Positions 16,320 through 24,638 of a DNA stretch of 64,000 nucleotides are shown here, piece after piece. Made by a program: the position numbers and the translations under genes. Source of the DNA: JBBDIP01 sp050260675. Lineage in GTDB: Bacteria > Bacillota > Sulfobacillia > Fermentithermobacillales > Fermentithermobacillaceae. The notes under the pieces were generated by a model. It had not been told where the DNA came from. It worked only from the letters and a program-made list of their open reading frames with translations, and searched no databases. Position 1 is the first letter of the stretch, and the number at the start of each line of letters is the position of its first letter. The stretch is taken from contig JBLNCN010000005.1 of the NCBI GenBank assembly GCA_050260675.1, positions 1,138,603 through 1,202,602 on the forward strand, in the 5' to 3' direction.

Positions 16320-17234
16320 ATGGCGCTAGCTCATCTCAATGGCGTGCAGCAAGGGGCTAGAGAGGCTGCCCGCAACCCTTCAGCTGCGGCACCACGCTGC
16401 CTATACGCCGTCAATCCGGCTACCGTGCCTCAGAGGAGTCCGTTCAGGTACCCGGGTGGCAAAACTTGGTTCATCCCCTTCGTCCGGCAATGGCTCCGTT
16501 CTATTTCCTGCCCTGGACTCCAGATCGTCGAACCGTTTGCGGGAGGCGCCATAGTCGGATTGACAGCCGCATTTGAGAGTCTTGTCTCGAGGGTAACCCT
16601 TGTTGAGCTCGATCCCAATGTTGCTGCAGTTTGGATGACGATCCTCAATGGTGGGGGCTCCAGACTAGCAGAAAGGTACGCATCCTTCGAACCAAACGCT
16701 GAGTCAGTACACGCTGTCCTTTCGGCCATACCTCACAGCACAGAGGAGCGAGCTTTTCACACTCTCCTGAGGAACCGCACAAGTCGCGGGGGGATCATGG
16801 CGCCGGGTTCTGGCCTCATAAAGCGAGGGGAGAACGGCAAAGGCCTGTCTTCCCGATGGTACCCCGAGACAATTCGTAGACGGATTCTGGACATCGTGGG
16901 GCTCAGAGATAGGATCGGGTTTATCCAGGGTGATGGACTGGCGGTGATGAAGGCGCAGTCCTCGAACCCATCCATAGCGTGGTTCATCGATCCACCCTAC
17001 ACGGTAGCAGGAAAGCGCCTCTATGCCTACTCGGAAGTTGATCACGCAGAACTATTCCGCATCGCAGGCGGTCTAGCGGGGGATTTCGTAATCACTTATG
17101 ACGCAAGTCCTGAGATCGAATCGCTCGCAGAAGGAAGCGGCTTCCAATCTCGCAGAGTAATGATGAAAACCACTCATCATGACCAGAAGTATGAGCTTAT
17201 CATTGGAAGGAACCTGGAGTGGCTGGACACTTAG
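16320..17234 (+). CDS. D12-class DNA adenine N6-methyltransferase (R-M system)
   Basis: 304 residues. The AdoMet-binding motif FRYPGGK (42-48) and EPFAGGA (71-77), the acidic ELDPN, NRTSRGG and the catalytic DPPY at 224-227 define a Dam/EcoRV-type alpha-class adenine methylase. It modifies an adenine in the recognition site of the neighbouring nuclease. The two genes converge with only two bases between their stop codons. Base composition is lower in GC than the flanking genes, consistent with transfer. ATG at 16320 is chosen because the promoter start point excludes the upstream in-frame start. Confidence 0.9.
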   Translation: MALAHLNGVQQGAREAARNPSAAAPRCLYAVNPATVPQRSPFRYPGGKTWFIPFVRQWLRSISCPGLQIVEPFAGGAIVGLTAAFESLVSRVTLVELDPNVAAVWMTILNGGGSRLAERYASFEPNAESVHAVLSAIPHSTEERAFHTLLRNRTSRGGIMAPGSGLIKRGENGKGLSSRWYPETIRRRILDIVGLRDRIGFIQGDGLAVMKAQSSNPSIAWFIDPPYTVAGKRLYAYSEVDHAELFRIAGGLAGDFVITYDASPEIESLAEGSGFQSRRVMMKTTHHDQKYELIIGRNLEWLDT

Positions 17235-17236
17235 TG

Positions 17237-18205
17237 CTAGCCGCTACCGATCTTGGCCCTGATGAAACCTTCAAATGCTGCTAGACTTACAGGCTCACCG
17301 GCTGTAAGGCCTTCTATGGCGTCCTCGAGGGTAGTTGGAACGACACCGTAGCGCGTGAGTCTCGGCACCCCGTCAGCCTCATCATATCCTACAACAAACC
17401 AGACAATGTCGCAGTTCGAGATATCCTTGACTCGGCGCATCCGCCCGAGGGACCCCCAAAACCACTGATCAACCACGACAGCCGTTTTCCTTCCCCATCT
17501 ACGCAGCGAAGGGACCTTTATCTGCAGCTGTGGCATGAGTCTCTTCGGTCCGGAGCTGCGATAGTCAGGCCGGCGACGACCTGCAGGGAACGGCAGATCA
17601 TCACCAGGTGCCGAAGCGATGGCGTGGAATTCCTTGGCCATCGTGTCTCCAGAGAAGTACACTGCCTGCATCTCAAGGGCACACCAGGACGTCGGTGAGT
17701 CAGGGTGAACTAGGACGTAATCCACTGAGCCAACTCCGCTTCCCGCAATGGCGTCGTCAGCGTAGACAGCTCTCCCTCGGACTCCAGCATCTCCCCCGAA
17801 CATGCTCTCCCCCTCAGTCTCGACCGGCTTGAGGTATGGGACTTCGCGGAGCAAGATAGGATTCGGGCATCCAAGAAGGACCTGCCCCACCCACTCGAAT
17901 ATCACGCCTCTCTCCAAGAAACGGTTAGGACAGGTCGTCCGCAACATTCCAACCGGCCCCTGAACTGGCACTGTACGACCCGAGGAGTCGTCCACCTGAT
18001 ACAGTCGAAGAGTGCAGACTCCACCCGACTTACTGCATGCTCGAGGTTCGTCATCCGCGCCTCGAAACGGGCAGACGGGCTTTCCTCTATCCGTGCGCTG
18101 TTTCTCAAGAGCCTTTCGCTCGGCTCCGGTCAGAAGTGGAAGCGACCTGCCATACCACTCCCCGATTCCAAATCTAACCTCTTTCTGACTCCTATGCGAA
18201 CTCAC
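17237..18205 (-). CDS. NotI-family type II restriction endonuclease
   Basis: 322 residues. Four cysteines in the spaced pattern CPF-x(9)-C-x(6)-C-x(27)-CPNR (Cys45, 57, 64, 92) match the iron-binding Cys4 segment of NotI. The PD-(D/E)xK-like core appears as D162 followed by E178-M-Q180 in ALEMQAVYFSG, paralleling the Asp...Glu-x-Gln catalytic set and the following FxGxY-like segment of NotI. I recognise this from the family pattern, not a search. NotI itself cuts GCGGCCGC, which has no adenine; because the partner here is an adenine methylase the target must contain A. GTG start behind GAGGTG, ten bases after the kinase gene. Confidence 0.75.
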   Translation of the reverse strand: MSSHRSQKEVRFGIGEWYGRSLPLLTGAERKALEKQRTDRGKPVCPFRGADDEPRACSKSGGVCTLRLYQVDDSSGRTVPVQGPVGMLRTTCPNRFLERGVIFEWVGQVLLGCPNPILLREVPYLKPVETEGESMFGGDAGVRGRAVYADDAIAGSGVGSVDYVLVHPDSPTSWCALEMQAVYFSGDTMAKEFHAIASAPGDDLPFPAGRRRPDYRSSGPKRLMPQLQIKVPSLRRWGRKTAVVVDQWFWGSLGRMRRVKDISNCDIVWFVVGYDEADGVPRLTRYGVVPTTLEDAIEGLTAGEPVSLAAFEGFIRAKIGSG

Positions 18206-18215
18206 GCTTCACACC

Positions 18216-19802
18216 TCACTCACATAAGAGGCTCGTAACCAGCGCATCCAATGCTCGTTCGACTAACAGACGAGTGCTGGAGTATGTCTTAAGCTTCGGC
18301 AGGTCGCGCACCTTGACCCATCTCGCGTCCAGGGTTTCGCCGGGTTGGGGAGTCAAGCCGCCTCCGGTTGCTTCCATGAGGAAAAAGTGGACGGTCTTCT
18401 GGACAGGGCCGCCCCCGTCACGCCCGGGGTGCCGGTAACGGATCGAGCCGATGTCCCGAAGGATCGAGGCCCGGATGCCGGTCTCCTCGAATACCTCGCG
18501 GACAGTGGCCTGCTCCCTGGTTTCGCCCGGGTCGATGTGGCCTTTTGGTGGAGCGGCAAACCCGTAGCGGTCGAATATGAGGAGCACCTCAGCTTCAGAC
18601 AGGGCGCAGTCGCCGGCGGCCCTCACCACGATGCCTCCCGCCCCCTCATCCGTGCAGACGGGGTACGAGAGGGCAAAGACCCTGGCCAGGCGCCCGATCT
18701 GTTCAGCGCAGAACCGCAAGTTCTCACCGGCCCTGCTCATTGCCTCGCTCACCGATTCCGGCCGCAGCATCGACGAGAAAAGAGCTGCGAACTCGGGCGG
18801 ATAGCCCTGGACAACATCCTCACCCAACCCGCCGCCTATAACCAGCGCCGGCACGCCTCTCTCAGCGGCGGCCCGCGCAACGGCGTAGGGCACCTTTCCC
18901 TTAGCGGTCTGGAAGTCGACCCGTCCCTCGCCGGTGATGACCAGGTCCGCCCCGTCCATCTCTTCGAGAAGGCCTGTCTCCTCCATCACCAGCTCCGCAC
19001 CGCTGACGATCCTGGCGCCAAAGAACGCCCAGAGCGCGCCTCCGAGAGAGCCTCCTGCCCCTGACCCTGCAACACCCGTGGGATCGCGGCCCAGGTCACG
19101 GGCAATGACGCGCGCGTACTCACCCATGTGGCGGTCTACTTCCAAAACCTCTTCGGGGTTAAGCCCCTTCTGGGGCCCATACACGGCGGTGGACCCGTCG
19201 GGCCCCGTCATGGGGTTCACGACGTCGCAGGCTGCGACCACCTCAATGCCCCTAAAACGCTCTGGGATAGAGCCCAGGGAGACGCTGGCAACGGATGCAA
19301 GACCCGCGAGGCCCGGCCCCACCTGCCGTCCATCCCTGTCCAGCACAAACCCTCCCGCGGCCTGGATAGCTCCAATGCCGCCATCGTTCATGGCGGTGCC
19401 GCCGATGCCGACGATGATCCGCCTCACACCATGCTCAGAAGCCCAAAGTATGAGTTCGCCGACTCCCGTGCTTCGGGCCGTGCGGATGTCCCGCTTCTCG
19501 GGCGGCACCAGCGCGAGCCCCGACGCCTTGGCGCTCTCGATGACGGCGGTCTTCCCGAAATCCAGGATTCCGACCTCGGCCAAAACAGTGTCTCCGTTGG
19601 GTCCTGTCGCAGGCACAGTGACGGTGCGTCCGCCGAGAGCGTCAGTGAGCACGGCCGCAGTGCCGTCTCCCCCGTCGGCTACCGGCATTTGGACGACGTC
19701 GGCCTCCCGGTATCCTTCCTTGAAACCAAGAGCTACTTGGGAAGTAGCCTCCTTGGACGTGAGGCTGCCTTTGAAGGCGTTCATTGCGACGACTATCTTC
19801 AT
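18216..19802 (-). CDS. Glycerate 2-kinase fused to a C-terminal Nudix hydrolase
   Basis: 528 residues. Residues 1-377 form a complete type I glycerate kinase (MNAFKGSLTS, ADGGDGT, GIGGTAMNDGG, GSGAGGSLGGAL, ITGEGRVD), which phosphorylates D-glycerate. Residues 388-528 form a Nudix domain with a perfect box GHIDPGETREQATVREVFEETG (split here: GHIDPGE, REVFEETGI) at 421-443 and the preceding AGGIVV strand. Stand-alone glycerate kinases end near residue 380, so this is a true in-frame fusion, with no stop or shift at the junction. It starts three bases after the M19 dipeptidase gene; the nuclease gene follows by ten bases. Confidence 0.9.
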   Translation of the reverse strand: MKIVVAMNAFKGSLTSKEATSQVALGFKEGYREADVVQMPVADGGDGTAAVLTDALGGRTVTVPATGPNGDTVLAEVGILDFGKTAVIESAKASGLALVPPEKRDIRTARSTGVGELILWASEHGVRRIIVGIGGTAMNDGGIGAIQAAGGFVLDRDGRQVGPGLAGLASVASVSLGSIPERFRGIEVVAACDVVNPMTGPDGSTAVYGPQKGLNPEEVLEVDRHMGEYARVIARDLGRDPTGVAGSGAGGSLGGALWAFFGARIVSGAELVMEETGLLEEMDGADLVITGEGRVDFQTAKGKVPYAVARAAAERGVPALVIGGGLGEDVVQGYPPEFAALFSSMLRPESVSEAMSRAGENLRFCAEQIGRLARVFALSYPVCTDEGAGGIVVRAAGDCALSEAEVLLIFDRYGFAAPPKGHIDPGETREQATVREVFEETGIRASILRDIGSIRYRHPGRDGGGPVQKTVHFFLMEATGGGLTPQPGETLDARWVKVRDLPKLKTYSSTRLLVERALDALVTSLLCE

Positions 19803-19805
19803 GTC

Positions 19806-20837
19806 TTACCTGCAGATAGCGCGGATCACTCGCATCCAGTTTCCACCCAAAACGCCAGCCAGGGTCTTGCCCGAGACTCCCCTCTTGAGGAGCTCCGCAG
19901 TAAGGAACGGGAGTTCGTCCACGCCGGTAAAGGGAACGTCACCGGTAAAGGCGTCAAAGTCGGACCCGAGCGCCACGTGTTCCTCGCCGGCAACTTCCAA
20001 GGCGTGCAACACATGGTCGCAGACTGTGCCGACCGTGATGTCGCCCCCGTCTACGGCGAGGTACTCAGGATTGAAGGTGATGGCTGCAACGCCGCCCGTG
20101 TCCGCGATGGACTTCAACTGGTCATCGGTTAGGTTTCGGGGATGGCCGTAGATCGCGTGGCAGTTGGAGTGGCTGGCCACTATCGGCTCTTCGGTCATGT
20201 CCACTACGTCCCAGAACCCGGCCTCGGATATGTGGGACACGTCGACGATGACGCCCAGCCGCCCGCATTCTTTCACGACTCTCTTTCCAAAGGTCGTGAG
20301 CCCGCCGCGGGTCCCGCTCTCGGCGGCCCCGTCGGCCAGCTCGTTGCGCTCGCTCCAAGTGAGGGTCAAAAGCCGCAGGCCTTGCCTTGCGAACATGCGC
20401 AAAGCCTCAATGCTGGACTCAAGGAACTCGCCGCCTTCAAAGCCCAGCATAAAACCAACTTTGTCTTGCCTTCCGGCTTCTTCAATATGGTCGGAGTTTG
20501 TGCAGAGCATGGCGCCGGGCAAGTCGCAGAGAGACCGGAAAGCATCTACGTACTCCAGGCCGGTCCGTACCCCTCTTCGGGGGTATCTCCGGTCGGCCAG
20601 GAAGGCCGAGAGTATCGAAAGGCGCACGCCAGCTTTCCGGAGCCGCGGCAGGTCGACGTGACCGGATCCCTCCTCGCCCAAATCCTTCCGTTCGTACAGG
20701 ACGTCGAACAGGGTTCCCTGGTGGCCGTCAACCACGATCGTCTCCCGGTGTATCTCCTCGGCGCGCTCCTGCCGCAGGCTGGCGTCTTCCAAGGTCTCCT
20801 CTTTCTTCTTGCCAAGTCCTAGAGAACCTAGATCCAT
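19806..20837 (-). CDS. Membrane dipeptidase, peptidase family M19
   Basis: 343 residues with a TIM-barrel metallopeptidase pattern: VVDGHQG at 36-41, GFEGGE (bridging Glu), DVSHISE, ASHSNC and GSDFDAF. M19 enzymes hydrolyse dipeptides, often D-containing. The first zinc motif is HxG here (His39, Gly41) instead of the usual HxD, so metal binding may differ. It heads the two-gene unit with the kinase-Nudix gene. ATG start behind GAGAGGGG. Confidence 0.88.
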   Translation of the reverse strand: MDLGSLGLGKKKEETLEDASLRQERAEEIHRETIVVDGHQGTLFDVLYERKDLGEEGSGHVDLPRLRKAGVRLSILSAFLADRRYPRRGVRTGLEYVDAFRSLCDLPGAMLCTNSDHIEEAGRQDKVGFMLGFEGGEFLESSIEALRMFARQGLRLLTLTWSERNELADGAAESGTRGGLTTFGKRVVKECGRLGVIVDVSHISEAGFWDVVDMTEEPIVASHSNCHAIYGHPRNLTDDQLKSIADTGGVAAITFNPEYLAVDGGDITVGTVCDHVLHALEVAGEEHVALGSDFDAFTGDVPFTGVDELPFLTAELLKRGVSGKTLAGVLGGNWMRVIRAICR

Positions 20838-20901
20838 CGCGCATGCCCCTCTCGCATAGCATCAGACGGGGGTATTTTCTCCCCTATAAGTTACTTCCCC
20901 T

Positions 20902-20931
20902 TTGAACACTTTCCAGCACCGGTCATATTAT
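20902..20931 (+). promoter_or_regulatory. Promoter of the four-gene cassette
   Basis: TTGAAC and TATTAT are 18 bases apart; the first gene starts with GTG at 20966 behind an AAGGGGGGG ribosome site. The promoter is divergent from the M19 gene. Confidence 0.6.
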
Positions 20932-20965
20932 GTCATGATCATCCACCCTCAAGGGGGGGCTATTC

Positions 20966-21259
20966 GTGGCCGAAGGTCTTATCACAAAAGAGACTCTAGA
21001 CCTCGTAGCGGCCCTGCGCCCGTTCACCGGCGAGCGCGGCCGCAAGCTCATAGACACGCTGGTTGAGATTGCGCAGGGCGCCGGCTCCCAGATGGGGGCC
21101 ATGGACGTCACCACCATGACCATAAAGGCCCGCGACCTTCTCTCCGACAAGCTGGACTCCGCCGTCTCACTGTCGCTGATCCTTGCAGCGTCCTGGCTAG
21201 GTTCAGCGCTGGAGTCCTCCGGGCTCTTCAGGAAACCGGAGACAAATCAGCCTGCCTAG
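20966..21259 (+). CDS. Uncharacterised 97-residue helical protein (cassette gene 1)
   Basis: No family recognised. The product is predicted helical with the motif LVAALRPFTGERGRKLIDTL near residue 13 and a hydrophobic stretch (SLSLILAASWLGSAL, about 71-86) that could be amphipathic or weakly membrane-associated. Similar L-x-x-L-x-P ... LI-x-x-L segments recur in cassette gene 4. It is followed 12 bases later by gene 2, all four genes reading the same way from one promoter. Confidence 0.7.
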   Translation: MAEGLITKETLDLVAALRPFTGERGRKLIDTLVEIAQGAGSQMGAMDVTTMTIKARDLLSDKLDSAVSLSLILAASWLGSALESSGLFRKPETNQPA

Positions 21260-21271
21260 GAGGAGTGCAGC

Positions 21272-21655
21272 GTGAGCCTCACGGAAATGCTTGGGGCCGA
21301 AGACAACCCGTTCGGTCTGTTCCTGATACTCATCCTCCTACTCGGCGCCACCGGGTATTTCGATCCGGCGCCGAAAGCCGGTGACATGGACGTCGAAGCC
21401 GCGTCGGGCGCCGCGCTCCCTCCGGTCGCCACCCTCCCGGTCTGGCAGCGGCGGCCCGCGGAGAGGCAGTTGGTACGCCCGTTTAGCGGCGAGCGCCCGT
21501 CCCGCAGGGCGCCCAAAAAGGATCTTCTCACCGCCGTTTTTGAGATGTTGGGGCTTCCAAAGCCGAAGAAGGCGTTTGCCCTGCTCAGGAAGGCCCTGAC
21601 TGCGCGTCAGTCCAGGCACCCCCTCCTGCACCTGCGGCATAAGATGCTGCAGTAA
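21272..21655 (+). CDS. Uncharacterised single-pass membrane protein (cassette gene 2)
   Basis: GTG at 21272 follows AGGAGGAG. 127 residues: a hydrophobic segment NPFGLFLILILLLGATGYF near residue 12-30, an Ala/Pro-rich spacer and a strongly basic C-terminal half (RRPAERQ, RRAPKK, RQSRHPLLHLRHK). The charge pattern suits an inner-membrane anchor with a cytoplasmic tail able to touch nucleic acid or acidic partners; that is inference. No family recognised. Confidence 0.65.
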   Translation: MSLTEMLGAEDNPFGLFLILILLLGATGYFDPAPKAGDMDVEAASGAALPPVATLPVWQRRPAERQLVRPFSGERPSRRAPKKDLLTAVFEMLGLPKPKKAFALLRKALTARQSRHPLLHLRHKMLQ

Positions 21656-21673
21656 TTCCGTGGAGGGATGGAA

Positions 21674-22021
21674 GTGCAAAACCTTGCTGCATTGCTGATG
21701 CAGATGGAGAAAATTGAGTCAGAGGTGAACTCCCGGCTTACGGGTTTACAGGATAGGTTGGTCCAAGGAGAGTCTGGTGGCGGGCTGGTGACCGCCACCG
21801 GTGACATTTGGTTCAACATCCGCGCTATCCACATCGACAGAGAAAAACTCGCTGCCAGGGCGTACGATCTTGCCGCGCTGGAAAACCTCGTCACCGAAGC
21901 GGTCAACAATGCCATAAAGGAAGCCCGCAAGATCCTGAAGAGCGAAATTGGGGGAGTCATCGGTGGACAGGTTCCTCCGGAGTTTGCTAACTTCTTCGGT
22001 CGGGGATTCAGTGGACACTGA
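21674..22021 (+). CDS. YbaB/EbfC-family nucleoid-associated-like protein (cassette gene 3)
   Basis: GTG at 21674 is six bases after GGAGGG; the ATG at 21668 lies inside that site. The 115-residue product has an N-terminal coiled-coil-like helix (MQMEKIESEVNSRL), a central strand region GLVTATGDIWFNIRAIHID and a C-terminal helix LENLVTEAVNNAIKEARKIL, which is the order and pattern of YbaB/EbfC (compare the family's G-x-V-x-A-x-A-x-G then AAVNDA). The usual copy sits beside dnaX-recR; this one is a divergent extra copy beside an anchor-like protein. Confidence 0.75.
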   Translation: MQNLAALLMQMEKIESEVNSRLTGLQDRLVQGESGGGLVTATGDIWFNIRAIHIDREKLAARAYDLAALENLVTEAVNNAIKEARKILKSEIGGVIGGQVPPEFANFFGRGFSGH

Positions 22022-22949
22022 TAGGTCGCTCTCCGAGATCGCCCGGTCTGTGCTTAGCGATGGAGCAGGCGGGGACCCCAAGAGCTTCCGCGAGAAGGCC
22101 GGCCTCTTGGCTCTCCTGAACCTCCTTGGCATAGTCGAGGCATTCTACGGGGAGATGCCGGCGCCTATGGGCAGCACGTCCACCGCATTGGGGGTGCGGG
22201 ATCCTGTGGTTGACGCCCTGATCAAAACACCCGCTCCCGCACCGGCTCAGGATATCCAGGCGCCGCCGGTTGCTCCCACTCAACCTGACACGGATGCAGG
22301 GCAGTCGCAACCGGCGCCTTGTCCGCCGACGCAGAGTACGGGGCAGGTTACCGCGTCTGAAGGGCCTATTTCGATAGTCTCCAGCATTGCCAAGATGCTT
22401 GGGAGCTTGCAGCCCCACGCTCCTCCCGGAGCCGGATCATCCCAGAGCGGGACTGGGAGCGCGCCCTCAATAGCCAGCATGCTGGCCGGCCTGGACCCGG
22501 CCCTCATAGCGGGCCTTGTCAGCGCGGTGGCAACGATGGCGAGAGCGCGCCCGAGTTCTCGGGCCCCAGTGAAGGTTGATGAACAATCATCAAGCGAAGG
22601 CCCCACCGAGAGCGGGACCTCAGCGGCGGAGCCGGAGCCCAGCCCCGAACCGGCTCCGCCTTCCCCTCTCCAGCAAGTCCTGGGCATCGATCCCAAAGTC
22701 CTCACGCTGGCACTAAACGTCTTGGCCGAAATCATGAAGTCGAGGTCGTTTGAGCCCAAGGAGAAGCCGGTAGCGGAGAGTAGGGCGTCGGAACAAGCGG
22801 CGTCGAAAACGCTTTCCATCGAGCCCAGGCTTGCGCCTTCTGTGACCACGAGAAAACCTGGGGCACGGCTCCATAAGCCGGGGCTAGGGATCTACCGCTC
22901 TCCTCGGTCGTTAATCCGTCCCGTACCGCAGCAAGCGCAGGAAGACTAA
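22011..22949 (+). CDS. Proline-rich uncharacterised protein (cassette gene 4)
   Basis: GTG at 22011 overlaps the stop of gene 3 by 11 bases and follows GGGGAT; earlier in-frame starts overlap gene 3 more deeply. 312 residues alternating short helical blocks (FREKAGLLALLNLLGIVEAF, SIASMLAGLDPALIAGLVSAV, LQQVLGIDPKVLTLALNVL) with Pro/Ser/Ala/Glu-rich linkers and a basic C-terminus. It reads like a flexible scaffold. No family recognised. Confidence 0.65.
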   Translation: MDTDRSLSEIARSVLSDGAGGDPKSFREKAGLLALLNLLGIVEAFYGEMPAPMGSTSTALGVRDPVVDALIKTPAPAPAQDIQAPPVAPTQPDTDAGQSQPAPCPPTQSTGQVTASEGPISIVSSIAKMLGSLQPHAPPGAGSSQSGTGSAPSIASMLAGLDPALIAGLVSAVATMARARPSSRAPVKVDEQSSSEGPTESGTSAAEPEPSPEPAPPSPLQQVLGIDPKVLTLALNVLAEIMKSRSFEPKEKPVAESRASEQAASKTLSIEPRLAPSVTTRKPGARLHKPGLGIYRSPRSLIRPVPQQAQED

Positions 22950-22957
22950 CAGGCGGG

Positions 22958-22985
22958 CCCGGACCTGTGGTCCGGGTCTTCGCAT
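22958..22985 (+). terminator. Terminator of the four-gene cassette
   Basis: CCCGGACC-TGT-GGTCCGGG forms a perfect 8-bp stem nine bases past the stop codon, followed by TCTTCGCATTCT. The T-tract is modest. Confidence 0.65.
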
Positions 22986-23096
22986 TCTCCCCACCGTCAT
23001 ATCTCCCCCAAAAAGCGACTATCATGGAGTGGGGGCCGGCAGGAAGTTCTCCCGTCCGGGCGAAGCTATCCCTGCCTTCCTTGGGGGGAATGTCGC

Positions 23097-23885
23097 GTGG
23101 TTCTCAGGGTGAGAACAGCTCTCATTGTTTTGGCTATCATGTTGTTCGTCGCCGGCATGTTCCTGGGAGTCCGGACCACTGAAGTCGCCCCGGTCATCGA
23201 GATGTACGACATGACCACCGCCGCCGCAATCCAGATGCCCATTTTCTACGTCAACACCGACCGCAAAGCAGTTGCGCTCACTTTCGACATCTCCTGGGGC
23301 GACAAGACGCCTGCCAAGGTTCTCGATGTGCTCAAGCAGCACAATCAGAAGGCGACGTTCTTCCTCTCCGGGCCTTGGTCGGATCACTACAAAGACGTCG
23401 TCAAGAGAATAGTGGAGGACGGGCACGAGATCGCCAGCCACGGTCAGGACCATGTGAACCTCTCTCAGATCAGCAAGGAAGACATACTTGCCAACATTAA
23501 GACCGCCCACGACATCCTGGTGAACCTCACCGGGACGACTCCCCGGTACCTGCGTCCGCCCAATGGCGACTACGACGACGTGGTGGTCCTTGCGGCCAAG
23601 GAACTGGGCTACGAGACCATTATCTGGGCCGTGGACAGCTTGGACTGGAAGAATCCCGGGGTGGCCTACATCGTGGAGAGGGTGTCCAAACTGACCTTCC
23701 CAGGCGCCATCATCCTGTTTCACGCATCAGACTCGGCCAAGGAGACGGACCAGGCGCTGCCCATGGTGCTCGAGAACCTGAAGACCGCCGGCTATGAGAT
23801 TATGCCGCTCGGGGAGCTCATGAGTATCGGGATGCCTGCGCGGGACGATCCGCGGGGCAGGCCCCGCTCCGAGCTGCCGCAGTAG
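23097..23885 (+). CDS. Polysaccharide deacetylase, PdaB-like (sporulation type)
   Basis: 262 residues: N-terminal signal anchor (TALIVLAIMLFVAGMFLGV), then a NodB homology domain with TFDISWGDKTP (catalytic Asp retained, second Asp of TFDD replaced as in PdaB-type proteins), ATFFLSG, the zinc ligands in SHGQDH, RPPNGDYD and a C-terminal LFHASD. Such proteins act on peptidoglycan or spore cortex at the membrane surface. GTG at 23097 is seven bases after GGGGGGAA. It lies just downstream of the four-gene cassette but behind its terminator. Confidence 0.88.
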   Translation: MVLRVRTALIVLAIMLFVAGMFLGVRTTEVAPVIEMYDMTTAAAIQMPIFYVNTDRKAVALTFDISWGDKTPAKVLDVLKQHNQKATFFLSGPWSDHYKDVVKRIVEDGHEIASHGQDHVNLSQISKEDILANIKTAHDILVNLTGTTPRYLRPPNGDYDDVVVLAAKELGYETIIWAVDSLDWKNPGVAYIVERVSKLTFPGAIILFHASDSAKETDQALPMVLENLKTAGYEIMPLGELMSIGMPARDDPRGRPRSELPQ

Positions 23886-23943
23886 AGGGACGGCGCGGGC
23901 AAGGGTATCGTTCCCTCGCGCGTGCGTGGAATAATCGCGCGGG

Positions 23944-24630
23944 CTATGTAACGGTCGGGCTTCCTCCGGTCACCACGACCAGAAGGAAGCCTTCTGTCAC
24001 GGAGATGGTAGCGGATTTGGCCGTCATCTCGTTGGAGGTACCGAAGGTGGTGCCCCGCACTAGGGTGGCTCCAGAAAGCGGAAAACGCAGCCCGCCTGTG
24101 GTAACGCCGCGGACTTCACGGGTCACGGGAAAGGCCGAGACCCAATCGCCTCTCCTGCCGCGAAAGCGCCTCTCCACAGCGCCTTCTCCCCGGCCCAATA
24201 ATCCGAAGATCACTGTGTCGCGGTGGAAGATGACCACGTCGAGGCCGCGCTCGGCGTAGGCTTCAATGAGAGAGAGGTTGGCGAGCGAGTGCTCAAGGCG
24301 GTCGCCGCCCAGTCCGCCCACGAGGACAGCCTGCTTGAACCCCTCATCGCAGGCCATGTCCAACGCGACTTCGGTGTCGGTCTTGTCTTTGTCGCGCGGC
24401 AGAGTTATGACTCTGGAACCGCTCTCGTCCATCCAGGAGACCACGCCGGGGTCGCAGGAGTCGAAATCTCCCACAAGCACCCACGGGATGATGCCGTTAT
24501 CCTTCAGATACTGGGCGCCGGAGTCCGCCGCCACAACCGAGGAGGCGCCGAGAATGACCGGCAGCGCCGAAGGCGAGATCTCTCCTCCGCCTACAACGGC
24601 GACGTACTCCGGACCCAGGTCTACTCGCAC
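23944..24630 (-). CDS. thiN: Thiamine diphosphokinase
   Basis: 228 residues. AADSGAQYL, VGDFDSCDP and KDKTDTEVALD are the nucleotide- and thiamine-binding motifs of bacterial TPK; the C-terminal beta domain ends with GTSNEMTAKSATISV, also typical. The enzyme pyrophosphorylates thiamine to TPP. It follows thiT by eight bases, so uptake and activation of thiamine are co-expressed under the TPP riboswitch. Confidence 0.93.
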   Translation of the reverse strand: MRVDLGPEYVAVVGGGEISPSALPVILGASSVVAADSGAQYLKDNGIIPWVLVGDFDSCDPGVVSWMDESGSRVITLPRDKDKTDTEVALDMACDEGFKQAVLVGGLGGDRLEHSLANLSLIEAYAERGLDVVIFHRDTVIFGLLGRGEGAVERRFRGRRGDWVSAFPVTREVRGVTTGGLRFPLSGATLVRGTTFGTSNEMTAKSATISVTEGFLLVVVTGGSPTVT

Positions 24631-24638
24631 GCTTCTTC

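Noticed and set aside
23886..23943. Bidirectional terminator between the PdaB-like gene and thiN
   Set aside because: GC-rich pairing exists (AGGG/CCCT with CGCG flanks) but there is no T-tract on either strand.
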